Source: Corallococcus caeni
Lineage (GTDB): Bacteria; Myxococcota; Myxococcia; Myxococcales; Myxococcaceae
DNA length: 64,000 bases
Reading direction: 5' to 3'
Assembly (NCBI RefSeq): GCF_036245865.1
Contig: NZ_BTTW01000002.1
Location: 1,178,001-1,242,000 of the forward strand
In this document: positions 19,273 through 26,610 of the stretch, piece by piece
Numbering within the stretch: the first letter of the stretch is position 1
How the letters are laid out: every line of letters begins with the position of its first letter
Notes under the pieces: model-generated
Told to the model about the DNA's origin: nothing
Databases searched by the model: none
The model's input: the letters and a program-made list of their open reading frames with translations, nothing else
Program-made: the position numbers and the translations under genes

Positions 19273-20274
19273 TCACTGCCAGGACGGTTCGACGTCGTCC
19301 GCGCTCACGGTGTTCGTCAGGTTGGTGAGGGTGCCGTTGACGGACCTCATGAAGATTTCGCTACTGCTCGTGCCGCCCGGGAGGCGTTCGAACACCAGGG
19401 TATCCGCGGTAGGACTGTAGGCCGGGCATTGGTCGTCCTCCGGCCCGTTCTCCAGCGCGACCAGACCCGTCCCGTCCGCGTTCATGGAGTAGAGGTCCCG
19501 ATCGTACAGGCTCTGCACCGAGATGCTCGCGGTGAAGGCAATCTTCGTCCCCGCCGCGTTGTAGACCGGGAAGAACGAGGTCCAGTTGGAGGGGCCTTCG
19601 TTCAGCCTCACCAGTCCCGTCCCATCCACGTTGATGCGGTAGATGCCCCGGAAGGGAATGTCCGACGTGCTCAGCGCCTCGTAGCCGAACACGACCTTCA
19701 GGCCATCGGGGCTGAAGCTCGGCGTGATGTAGCTGCCGGCGCCTTGCAGGTCCGTGGCCAGGAGGGCCAGGTTCTGGCCGTTGGCGTCCATCAGGTAGAG
19801 GCTGCACCGGGAGGTGCAGTGGACGAAGACGATGCGCGTCCCGTCGGGGCTGAAGGCGGGCTGTTCGTCTTCACCTTCCCAGTTCGTGAGCCGCTGCATG
19901 TTGCTGCCGTCGATGTTGGCGGTGACGATCTCGAAGTCGCCAAAGTACGGAGATGTCTGGCCGTAGTCGCGCTGCCAGACCACCTGGGTGCGCGCCTTGT
20001 TGAGTTTGGGGCGCCGGTCCATCACGAGGTCGTTCGTGAGGCGGTTCAACACGGTGCCGTCGGTGCCCATCACGAAGATGTCGTAGGTGTTGATGGGGTG
20101 GGCGGGGTCGCTTCCCCGGTTCGACGCGAAGGCGATCTTCGTCGGCGGTGGGCAGTTGGGGAGGCACGTCTTCGCCGTGACCTCGTCCTCCGCGGCCTCC
20201 TGTTCAGGGTTGGAGACACCACACGCGGCCGTCAGCAGGACTGCTCCAAGGATGCAGCTTCTTCCCATCATCAT
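19273..20274 (-). CDS. PD40/TolB-like beta-propeller lipoprotein
   Basis: A 333-residue lipoprotein with signal peptide and lipobox (MMMGRSCILGAVLLTAACG). It is followed by WD40-like PD40 blades, each with the pattern PAFSPDGTRIVF or PSFSPDGLKVVFGYE, and spacer motifs such as DIFVMGTDG and NIDGSNMQRLTN. This is the TolB C-terminal propeller type without the TolB N-terminal domain. Three consecutive ATG codons at 20268-20274 make the exact start uncertain. Probably anchored in the envelope; partner unknown. Confidence 0.82.
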   Translation of the reverse strand: MMMGRSCILGAVLLTAACGVSNPEQEAAEDEVTAKTCLPNCPPPTKIAFASNRGSDPAHPINTYDIFVMGTDGTVLNRLTNDLVMDRRPKLNKARTQVVWQRDYGQTSPYFGDFEIVTANIDGSNMQRLTNWEGEDEQPAFSPDGTRIVFVHCTSRCSLYLMDANGQNLALLATDLQGAGSYITPSFSPDGLKVVFGYEALSTSDIPFRGIYRINVDGTGLVRLNEGPSNWTSFFPVYNAAGTKIAFTASISVQSLYDRDLYSMNADGTGLVALENGPEDDQCPAYSPTADTLVFERLPGGTSSSEIFMRSVNGTLTNLTNTVSADDVEPSWQ

Positions 20275-20411
20275 GGCACTGGTCTCGCGAGGCTCACCCT
20301 GGAAGGGGGTTCCCGGGCGCACCGGGACGGAAGGGCGAGCATGACGTCGACAGAGCAAGGGCAGGGCCAATCCACGTTCAAGGCCGCTTCCCCTGGAGCG
20401 ACCTGCGAGGA

Positions 20412-20478
20412 CGGCAAGTCTTGCCGCGAACCGGCGCTTCGGGCCGGCAAGAGCTGCCGTTGCTGGCAAGAGTTGCCG
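20412..20478. repeat. Three copies of a 15-base palindromic element
   Basis: CGGCAAGTCTTGCCG (20412-20426) is a perfect palindrome around one central base. CGGCAAGAGCTGCCG (20445-20459) and TGGCAAGAGTTGCCG (20464-20478) are close variants. Starts are 33 and 19 bases apart. They lie 138-204 bases upstream of the PD40 lipoprotein start and about 165 bases past the end of the ARPP-like gene. They could be operator iterons or the stems of a structured RNA. The rest of the 20275-20641 gap holds only the small frame at 20522. Confidence 0.5.
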
Positions 20479-20521
20479 TCACCGCCACTGGGCCAACTGC
20501 CACGTCGACATCCATTCGTGA

Positions 20522-20638
20522 ATGAACGCCAACGCACCCCGCTTCGACATGGACGCCCCCGACGCCGTGCAGGAGTTCGACGCGCCCGAGGCTGCCCGGC
20601 CCGCGTTCACGCCCCGGGAGGAGATGCCCGGGGCGTAG
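20522..20638 (+). CDS. Candidate small acidic peptide (38 aa)
   Basis: A short frame on the strand opposite its neighbours encodes a 38-residue peptide beginning MNANAPRFDMDAPD and ending REEMPGA. It is acidic, Pro- and Ala-rich, and has no signal or Cys. An in-frame stop directly precedes the ATG and no good ribosome binding site is visible. It may be chance. Confidence 0.2.
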   Translation: MNANAPRFDMDAPDAVQEFDAPEAARPAFTPREEMPGA

Positions 20639-20641
20639 TGC

Positions 20642-21832
20642 TCAGCGCCGCGTGAGCCGGGTCTCGGCCGCCTTGAGGACGTGTTCCTTGAGCAGGTAGC
20701 CGAAGCCCGCGTTGCGCAGCCGGACGATGAGCTCGTCGCGGGTCGTCTTGAGCTGCTCGGCGGTGCGCTCCAGGCTCCAGCCCCCTTGCGCGAGCTGCTT
20801 GAGCAGGTAGGCCCGCCGCGTCTGCGCCGCCGAGAGCCGGTAGGTCTTGAGGTACTCCACCGTGCCGTCGCCGCGCAGGATGGCCTCACCCATGTGGTTC
20901 TCCTCCGCGGGCGACAGGCCCGTGATGAAGCGCTGGAGGTGGAAGGGACCGGCCTCGTAGACGGGGGAGGTGACCACCTCGGCGCCGATGACGCCCTCGG
21001 CCATGAAGCCCATGAAGTCCGCCCAGTCCGTGCGCATGCGCTCGACGGCGGCCCGCAGGTCCTTCATCGAGTTCACCCGTGCATCCTCCACGCCCAGCCC
21101 CAGCACGGGCACGTCTCCAAGGAAGCCGTACTGCACGAGCAGATCCCCGTAGAAGTCCTCGAGCAGGGCCCGGTGCAGGGCGCGATAGTCCTCGGGGTGC
21201 GAGACGATGGCGCAGGAGAGCATCGCGTCCGCCTGGAAGATGAGCATGCCCACCTGACGCTCGTGCAGCTCGAAGATGCGCAGCGCCTCCGCGAAGGCCG
21301 CGCTGGCCCAACCCGAATAAGCCCACTCGCTCCGGGGATTGAGCCCCTGGGAGAGGGCCTCCTGGGAGTACTCGCTCCACGCCACCTGCGGCCCGCCGAA
21401 GTACAGCGCGAGGAAGCCCTCCATCGTCAGGTGCATGGGGAGCAGCCGCAGCCGGTGCTTGTCCTCGCGGTGCACCATGCGGTGCAGCACCCGCGTCGAA
21501 GAGAAGGGCCCGTGCTTGAGGCTCTTTCCCTCCTTGCCCTCGGGCTTGCGCAGCCGGGTCTCGGGCGTCACCGCCGCGCCCTTGTCGTCCCAGTCCACCA
21601 CCAGGCCATGGGGGACGTAGGACGCGTAGTGGAGCCCGGGCTCCATCAACCCGCCCTGGAGCGACACGACGCCCGCGTCCTCGTCGTAGCTCCTGCGGGT
21701 GATGCGCAGGTCTCCGGGGATGTCGTCGCGCAGCACGGGCACCAGGCGGATGCTCCCCCAGACCTGCGAGGGCGCGAGCCGCAGCCCCGTGAGCGGCAAC
21801 CGCCGCACCGCGCTCTTGCCGCCCTCCTTCAT
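20642..21832 (-). CDS. ARPP-2-like protein with C-terminal HTH
   Basis: A 396-residue protein resembling the ARPP family that accompanies TROVE-vWA genes in bacterial RNA-repair neighbourhoods. The N-terminus LPLTGLRLAPSQVWGSIRLV and the middle block LHLTMEGFLALYFGG-type sequence with WSEYS fit my recollection of that family. The end, about residues 345-390, is a Fis-like helix-turn-helix (WSLERTAEQLKTTRDELIVR). It starts at 21832, overlapping the stop of the upstream TROVE-vWA gene as ATGA, so the two are translationally coupled. A longer frame to 23245 is only an antiphase extension through the upstream gene. The biochemical role of ARPP is not established. Confidence 0.6.
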   Translation of the reverse strand: MKEGGKSAVRRLPLTGLRLAPSQVWGSIRLVPVLRDDIPGDLRITRRSYDEDAGVVSLQGGLMEPGLHYASYVPHGLVVDWDDKGAAVTPETRLRKPEGKEGKSLKHGPFSSTRVLHRMVHREDKHRLRLLPMHLTMEGFLALYFGGPQVAWSEYSQEALSQGLNPRSEWAYSGWASAAFAEALRIFELHERQVGMLIFQADAMLSCAIVSHPEDYRALHRALLEDFYGDLLVQYGFLGDVPVLGLGVEDARVNSMKDLRAAVERMRTDWADFMGFMAEGVIGAEVVTSPVYEAGPFHLQRFITGLSPAEENHMGEAILRGDGTVEYLKTYRLSAAQTRRAYLLKQLAQGGWSLERTAEQLKTTRDELIVRLRNAGFGYLLKEHVLKAAETRLTRR

Positions 21833-23310
21833 GCCACCTCCTCGTCGAGCGACTCTTCCGGGGGCTCGGTCCCGGTGTGGCCTTGGGGCGCGTGCTCGAG
21901 CATCCGCCGCACGCGCGCCGCCAGGTAGTCCTCGAGCTCCGCGAGGGGAGAGGCCCCCTCGGCGAAGCGCGCGAAGCCGAGCACCGTGGGCAGGTCTTCC
22001 GCGTCCCGCACGCCCACGGTGGGCACGTGCGTCCCGATGCCACGGGGGGCGTAGAGCTCCGAGGCGAACACGGGGTTGGCGTGGATGATGGTGGTGCGGC
22101 GGGCGGGGTCCAGCTTCGTGCGAAACAGGCGGGTGACCTCGGCCACGGCGTTGGGCGGATCGTTGTCGTAGCCATCCGACACGACGACCACCAGCTCGGG
22201 CATCCAGTCCAGCGCGTTCAGCAGCGGGGAGGCGAGGTCCGTCTGTCCCCGGGCGCGCGAGAGCAGGGGATGCTCGGGAGGGTGCATCCAGAAGGCGCGG
22301 TACTCGCGCGCCGTGGCGGCCAGCAGGTAGTGCGCCGCGAGCGCCACCCCGAGGGGCCGGCGGCGCTTCTCGCTCGAGCCCGAGGCGGAGTAGCTGTTGT
22401 CCAGCACGGCCGCCACCCGGCCCAGGGGCACCGAGGCCCGGCGCAAGCTGTTCACCGCCGCCCGCTCGAGCGCCGTGTGCAGCTCCGTCAGACGCTCCTG
22501 CCGCACCTCCAGGGGGAGGGAGAGCACGTAGAGTGCCAGCCGGGTGAGCGGCGTGCGCCCCAGGTCCAGGGCGATGGCCCCCTGGGCGCGCGTGGCCGAG
22601 CCCTGCAAGCGCAGCCGCTCGGCGGCGGTGAGGCGCGGCTCGATCTTCTTCAGGAAGACGTCCCGGGGGAGCTGGTGCTTCGCGGCGAGCCCCTCGGCGA
22701 CGGTGTAGGGCAGCTCGAAGAGGGCGGAGGCGTCGTAGTGGGCCCTGCGGAACGTCTCCAGCAGGGGGGCCTGGAACACGCGCTTGCGCCAGCCGTGGAA
22801 GAGGAAGGGGTTGAGTTCTCCGGGCAGCTTGAGGTGGCCGTGCGCCACGGCGGCGCGCAGCTTGGAGCGGTACTTCACCGCGTCGAAGTGCAGGTCCGCG
22901 CGCCCGTTCAGGAACTCGCGCACGATGGCGCGGGAGCGGCGGTTGTTGATGCGCCGCTCGCGCAGCACGTCCAGCACCCGGTAGGCCCGCTGGGGCGGCA
23001 GGGCCCGCAGTGCCGCCGCGATGAGCGCGCCCTCCTCGTGCCGGTCCGCGGACGGGGTCTGCTTTCCGCTCGCCAGCAGGTTGAGGATGATCTGCGCCTG
23101 GTTGAAGTGGTTGATGCCCGCGGCCAGTGTGCGCGTGTAGAGGCGGCGGTAGTTGCCGAGGATGTAGGCGTGCAGGAACTCGATGGACACCGCCTGCCCG
23201 CGCCCGTCGTTGTAGAACTCGCGCTGCCCGGTGCACGAGAAGCACGCGTTGACGAACATGACCAGGTCCTCACGGGCGACCTGCTCGGCACGTGCGCCCG
23301 CGATGTCCAT
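21829..23310 (-). CDS. TROVE-like/vWA domain protein (Ro60-type)
   Basis: A 493-residue protein with an N-terminal helical repeat region (residues about 10-290) resembling the TROVE RNA-binding module. A C-terminal von Willebrand A domain follows with an intact metal-ion-dependent adhesion site: DNSYS at Asp304-Ser308, a later TDLASPLLNAL and VVVVSDGYDN. This is the Ro60/Rsr architecture. In bacteria, Ro proteins bind Y RNAs and act in RNA quality control. I picked ATG 23310 because AAGGGTGA lies just upstream; ATG 23328 and GTG 23361 are alternatives. It forms a two-gene operon with the ARPP-like gene. No RtcB ligase or Y RNA was recognised nearby. Confidence 0.65.
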   Translation of the reverse strand: MDIAGARAEQVAREDLVMFVNACFSCTGQREFYNDGRGQAVSIEFLHAYILGNYRRLYTRTLAAGINHFNQAQIILNLLASGKQTPSADRHEEGALIAAALRALPPQRAYRVLDVLRERRINNRRSRAIVREFLNGRADLHFDAVKYRSKLRAAVAHGHLKLPGELNPFLFHGWRKRVFQAPLLETFRRAHYDASALFELPYTVAEGLAAKHQLPRDVFLKKIEPRLTAAERLRLQGSATRAQGAIALDLGRTPLTRLALYVLSLPLEVRQERLTELHTALERAAVNSLRRASVPLGRVAAVLDNSYSASGSSEKRRRPLGVALAAHYLLAATAREYRAFWMHPPEHPLLSRARGQTDLASPLLNALDWMPELVVVVSDGYDNDPPNAVAEVTRLFRTKLDPARRTTIIHANPVFASELYAPRGIGTHVPTVGVRDAEDLPTVLGFARFAEGASPLAELEDYLAARVRRMLEHAPQGHTGTEPPEESLDEEVA

Positions 23311-23454
23311 CGGAGGTTCACCCTTCATGCGGAGGGAGCGCCGCTCGGGGAAGGCGGACACGATCAGCTAGTCAAGCTACAAAGGCTCGGTTCGGAAATC
23401 GCATCACAGTCCCGCGAGCGGCACCCCTGACCGTAGCATGACGCGGCAGCCGGG

Positions 23455-24143
23455 CGCGGGCTGACACGCTCCCCGCCGGCCTGCGCTGGAGCTACAGCAA
23501 CACCGGCTACGTCCTGCTGGGCATCCTGGTGAACCAGGTCGCGGGCACGAAGACGACTCCTGCCACGAAGGGCGGCGAGGCGGCCAGGAAGGCGACGGAG
23601 AAGCCCAAGAAGCGACGTCCGGACGCCATTCTGAAGGGACCCGCGGCGCAGAAGCCTCCGGCGCCTCGCACCCCGCTCATCATTCCAACCACGGACGTGT
23701 CGGCATGGGGCGTCAACGAAGCCCTGTCATTGCAGGTGGTGTCACCGCTCCAGGCCAGGTACTCCCTTGAGAATCCTGGAACAGCGGGGGTCAACGTGAA
23801 GCTGACCCTGCCCGACACCGTCCCGGGGCTGCCCCAGCATGTCGTGCAACACGCCAACGTCCGGGGGCTCTCCCTCTACACGCCCGAATTCTTCAAGAGC
23901 TTGAGCAGCATCGAACGCGCCTGCCGCCTCGGCTCATCCACGGCGCGAATCGAACACGTGGGCGAATCAGGTAAAAACGTCACCGCGAGCCTCCGGTTCC
24001 AGGAATGGGACCTTCGTACCAAAAGGCTGGGCCTCAGCGGCTTCCGGACGGAGCCCGCCGCTTCGCGCGAGCGCGGATGGGCGCGAGCACGAAGGAGAGG
24101 CTCATCAAATGCTCGCGGCCGGGTGCCCGCGGCTGGCTGGTGA
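23455..24143 (+). pseudogene. Beta-lactamase-fold fragment joined to unrelated sequence
   Basis: The plus strand at about 23455-23550 encodes ADTLPAG, then LRWSYSNTGYVLLGILVNQ, the YxN motif and following helix of class C beta-lactamase-like hydrolases. The SxxK domain that should precede it is absent. The frame then runs into a Lys/Pro/Ala-rich linker and a segment of unknown origin (SLQVVSPLQARYSLENPGTA, YTPEFFKSLSSIERACRLG) before overlapping the end of the regulator gene at 24034. It looks like a remnant from a recombination event. The unknown part could be a separate decayed gene. Confidence 0.45.
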
Positions 24144-24636
24144 GCTCGCAGAGGCGCTCGATGAGTCTGTTGACCTCCTCGACGTCCCTGGCGTTCAGCC
24201 AGCCCTTGTTGCGTGCGGTCCAGAGCTCGCGTCGCGGACCGTCGAGGGCCACGTCCTCCAACTTCAGCGCCTGCTCGAAGTCGCGCGTCGCGACGCGCAG
24301 GAGGCCCCGGGCAAAACCTCCCACGGCCCCGAGATTGCCGGACCTTCCCGCACGGTAGGCCAGCCGGAGAGGCGCATCGCCGGTGCCGGCGAGGCGGTAG
24401 CGCTTCTCGTCTCCTTCGGCGGGCGCTACCTCGCGGACCAGCCCGCCGCGGCAGAGCGCCCGCAGGTGGTAGTAGAGCCCGTCCGCCGGGCGCCCGAGCT
24501 GCTCCGCCAGGTCGGCGACGCTCGCCTCTCCGCCGAGCGCGGACAGGGTGTCCACCAGCTCCTGCCGCACCGGAGAGGAGAGCAGCCGGATCTGTGACGG
24601 ATCCTGGATGGCGCGGCGATCGAACGTCCTGGGCAT
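24034..24636 (-). CDS. ArsR-like winged-helix regulator
   Basis: A 200-residue regulator with an N-terminal winged helix (SSPVRQELVDTLSALGGEAS, VADLAEQLGRPADGLYYHLR) in residues about 15-75. This is the ArsR/HTH_20 fold. A C-terminal helical region follows (RDVEEVNRLIERLCEL). It has no metal-binding Cys motif, so its effector is probably not a heavy metal. It is divergent from the S41 peptidase gene, and a perfect palindrome lies between them. Confidence 0.8.
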   Translation of the reverse strand: MPRTFDRRAIQDPSQIRLLSSPVRQELVDTLSALGGEASVADLAEQLGRPADGLYYHLRALCRGGLVREVAPAEGDEKRYRLAGTGDAPLRLAYRAGRSGNLGAVGGFARGLLRVATRDFEQALKLEDVALDGPRRELWTARNKGWLNARDVEEVNRLIERLCELTSQPRAPGREHLMSLSFVLAPIRARAKRRAPSGSR

Positions 24637-24658
24637 GCGCGGTGGGCTCCGAACTATG

Positions 24659-24686
24659 TGTTGAAATTCGGCGCAGTATTTCAACA
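24659..24686. promoter_or_regulatory. Perfect 9-base inverted repeat operator candidate
   Basis: TGTTGAAAT (24659-24667) and ATTTCAACA (24678-24686) are exact reverse complements separated by 10 bases. They lie between the divergent starts at 24636 (ArsR-like) and 24732 (S41 peptidase). This AT-rich dyad in a very GC-rich genome is a strong candidate binding site for the dimeric regulator, controlling both its own gene and the peptidase. Confidence 0.7.
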
Positions 24687-24731
24687 ATGGGGTGGCCGCT
24701 GCAAGCCATGCCGGGCGGCCTCGGAGTCTTC

Positions 24732-26117
24732 ATGTTCGCTTCGCCCCTGTTTCACACCGTGCGCCGTGGCTCGCTCGCACTCACCGCCGCCGTCCTCGCT
24801 TCCTGTGCCTCGCTCCCCACTCCTTCCGCCGCGCCGGAGACGCTCTCGCCCGAGGCGCTACGCGCGGACCTGCGCTTCGCGATGGAGACCCTCGAGCGCA
24901 CCCATCCGGACCTGGCGCACTCCATCGACCGGAGCGAACTCGAGCGCATCCGGATGGAGGTCGAACGCACGCTCGACCATCCCCTGACGCATGACGAGGC
25001 ATGGGCGGCGCTGGCCCGGCTGAACCCGGCCTTCGCGGACGGACATGTGCTGATTGGACCCCAGGGCTGGCGGGAGGCGAGCCGCGCGCACCTGGCTTCC
25101 GGGGGCGGCTTCTTCCCGTTCGAGGTGTTCCTCGGGCCGGACGGTGCGCCGAGGATTCTCTCGGCGCTCGGCGGGGGCGCCACGGCGCAGTCCGGCCGGG
25201 TCCTCACTCGCATCAACGGACAGGACGCGCGTGATGTCGTGCGGGGGCTGATGTCCCGCATGCACGGAGACACGCCCCGCTTCCGCGCGGCATTGCTCTC
25301 GCAGCGGTGGTGGCTCTACTACGGGAAGCTCCACGGCACGCCTGCGCGCTTCGAACTGGAGCTGGACGGGACTGAAGTCGTCCGCGTGCCGGCGAGCCGC
25401 GAGCTTCCCGCGATGCTCCAGGCCGAGGAGGACTTCAAGCGGCTCTACCGCTTCGAGCTTCTCGAGGGTGGGGATGCCCTGCTCACGCTGGGCTCGTTCT
25501 CCTGGCCGGACAAGGCGCGCTACTTCGCCTTCACCCAGGACGCCTTCGGCAGGATGCGCGCTGCCGGGACGCGACGGCTCGTCATCGACCTGCGCGCCAA
25601 TGGCGGAGGGGATGACGACATGTGGAAGGAGGGCATCCTCCGTTACGTGGCGGACCGGCCCTATCGCGCGGGTTCGACCTACCTCAAGCGGGTGCAGGAG
25701 TCCTCTCGCAAGCAAGGGGAGACCACCGGTCAGGTGGTCTCCGGCGAAATCACCAGCCTCGAGGAACCTCGCGTGGATGAGCCGCTTCGCTTCGCGGGAG
25801 AGGTCTGGCTGCTGGTCGGTCCGCTCACCTACTCGTCAGCGGTGCTCTTCAGCAACGTGGTCCAGGACTACCACTTCGGCGCCGTGGCGGGAGTGGGGGA
25901 CGCGGTACGGGTCCGCCAGTCCGGTGGCACGCAGAGCGTGGTCCTGCCCCACACAGGGCTGATGTTGTCCTATCCCCGGTTCGTGCTGGACCGTCCCGCG
26001 GGGGCGCGGGAGCCGGTGCTGCTGCGGCCGGAGGTGGTGCTCGACGATGATCCGCTGCACCCCCGCGCCGCCGTGGACACCCTGCTGTCTCGGCCGGTGG
26101 GCGCGCGCCTCCCGTGA
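24732..26117 (+). CDS. S41 family peptidase lipoprotein
   Basis: A 461-residue exported serine peptidase of the S41 (C-terminal processing/tricorn-like) type. The signal peptide ends in a lipobox AAVLASC (Cys25). The helical N-terminal region (ALRADLRFAMETLERTHPDL) is typical of this subfamily. The catalytic domain has RRLVIDLRANGGGDDD and the nucleophile motif GPLTYSSAVLF (Ser368). A PDZ-like segment at about residues 120-200 (GRVLTRINGQDARDVV) lies between. The gene is controlled, I infer, by the ArsR-like regulator across the palindrome. Substrate unknown. Confidence 0.88.
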   Translation: MFASPLFHTVRRGSLALTAAVLASCASLPTPSAAPETLSPEALRADLRFAMETLERTHPDLAHSIDRSELERIRMEVERTLDHPLTHDEAWAALARLNPAFADGHVLIGPQGWREASRAHLASGGGFFPFEVFLGPDGAPRILSALGGGATAQSGRVLTRINGQDARDVVRGLMSRMHGDTPRFRAALLSQRWWLYYGKLHGTPARFELELDGTEVVRVPASRELPAMLQAEEDFKRLYRFELLEGGDALLTLGSFSWPDKARYFAFTQDAFGRMRAAGTRRLVIDLRANGGGDDDMWKEGILRYVADRPYRAGSTYLKRVQESSRKQGETTGQVVSGEITSLEEPRVDEPLRFAGEVWLLVGPLTYSSAVLFSNVVQDYHFGAVAGVGDAVRVRQSGGTQSVVLPHTGLMLSYPRFVLDRPAGAREPVLLRPEVVLDDDPLHPRAAVDTLLSRPVGARLP

Positions 26118-26135
26118 GCCCTCTGCGGGAGGCGC
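26101..26135. terminator. 12-base hairpin across the S41 peptidase stop
   Basis: GCGCGCCTCCCG (26101-26112) pairs perfectly with CGGGAGGCGCGC (26124-26135), with the stop codon of the peptidase gene in the 11-base loop. It would terminate transcription of that gene and of the relic on the opposite strand. Confidence 0.6.
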
Positions 26136-26138
26136 GCG

Positions 26139-26247
26139 TCAGCGCCTCCTGCCAGCCAGCTTCTTCGCTGCCTCGATGAAGTGGCGCAGGGGCCGCGAGC
26201 GCTGTGCGCGGCTGGCGGCGGTGCCGAGGAGGACCACGGACGGGGGC
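26139..26247 (-). pseudogene. LysR regulator C-terminal relic
   Basis: The minus strand encodes a C-terminal tail (ASRAQRSRPLRHFIEAAKKL, then AGRRR and a stop at 26139) typical of the last helix of LysR-type regulators. No upstream part is left: immediately before it lies the segment shared with the IS91 relic at 30496. Confidence 0.45.
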
Positions 26248-26297
26248 CGCCCAAGCAGTGAGCCAGGCAGGTGGAGAAGTGGCTTGAGCCCCTTGGG
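26248..26297. mobile_element. IS91-related terminal sequence, copy A
   Basis: About 45-50 bases (CCCAAGCAGTGAGCCAGGC and the following GGTGGAGAAGTGGCTTGAG) match 30496-30540 with few differences. At the second location the segment directly adjoins an IS91-type transposase tail, so this is probably a shared element end. It abuts the LysR relic on one side and a broken propeller-like fragment on the other. Confidence 0.45.
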
Positions 26298-26324
26298 GTA
26301 CACGCTGGCCCTGGCCGCCCGCCC

Positions 26325-26568
26325 ATGAGGTGGTGGAGGCGAGGCTCGTGGAGACCCCGCGCTACATGGGCACTCAGCGCAGCTTCGCGCTCAGCCCGGA
26401 TGGGCGGCATCTGGCCATCGCGAGCGAGCGCCTCGACCGCGGTGGAGACGTGCGCACGTATGGCCCCGCCATTCGTACAGGTCGCGCCGAGAGCCGGTGC
26501 GGGCCTACGACGAGATTCTGTGGATTGGACCGGCGGTGCCGCTCGAAGGGCCTGAGACCGGACCCTGA
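26325..26568 (+). pseudogene. Frameshifted propeller-like fragment
   Basis: One frame reads TQRSFALSPDGRHLAIASER (a PD40-like blade) through GDVRTYGPAI. A second frame carries the continuation RAYDEILWIGPAVPLEGPET. The two halves need a frameshift near 26480 to join. No start or export signal is present. The remainder of the 26118-26610 gap is the relics and hairpins listed here. Confidence 0.35.
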
Positions 26569-26574
26569 CGCAAC

Positions 26575-26599
26575 GCCCGGCGGAGGTGCTCCGCCGGGC
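26575..26599. terminator. GC-rich hairpin after the 26611 gene
   Basis: GCCCGGCGGAG and CTCCGCCGGGC form a perfect 11-base stem with a 3-base loop, 12 bases past the stop of the minus-strand gene. No T-run follows. Confidence 0.5.
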
Positions 26600-26610
26600 C
26601 GGTCCCTGGG

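Noticed and set aside
21833-23245. Extension of the ARPP-like gene to 867 codons
   Set aside because: The added part is an out-of-frame reading of the TROVE-vWA gene; the ATGA overlap at 21829-21832 gives the natural start.
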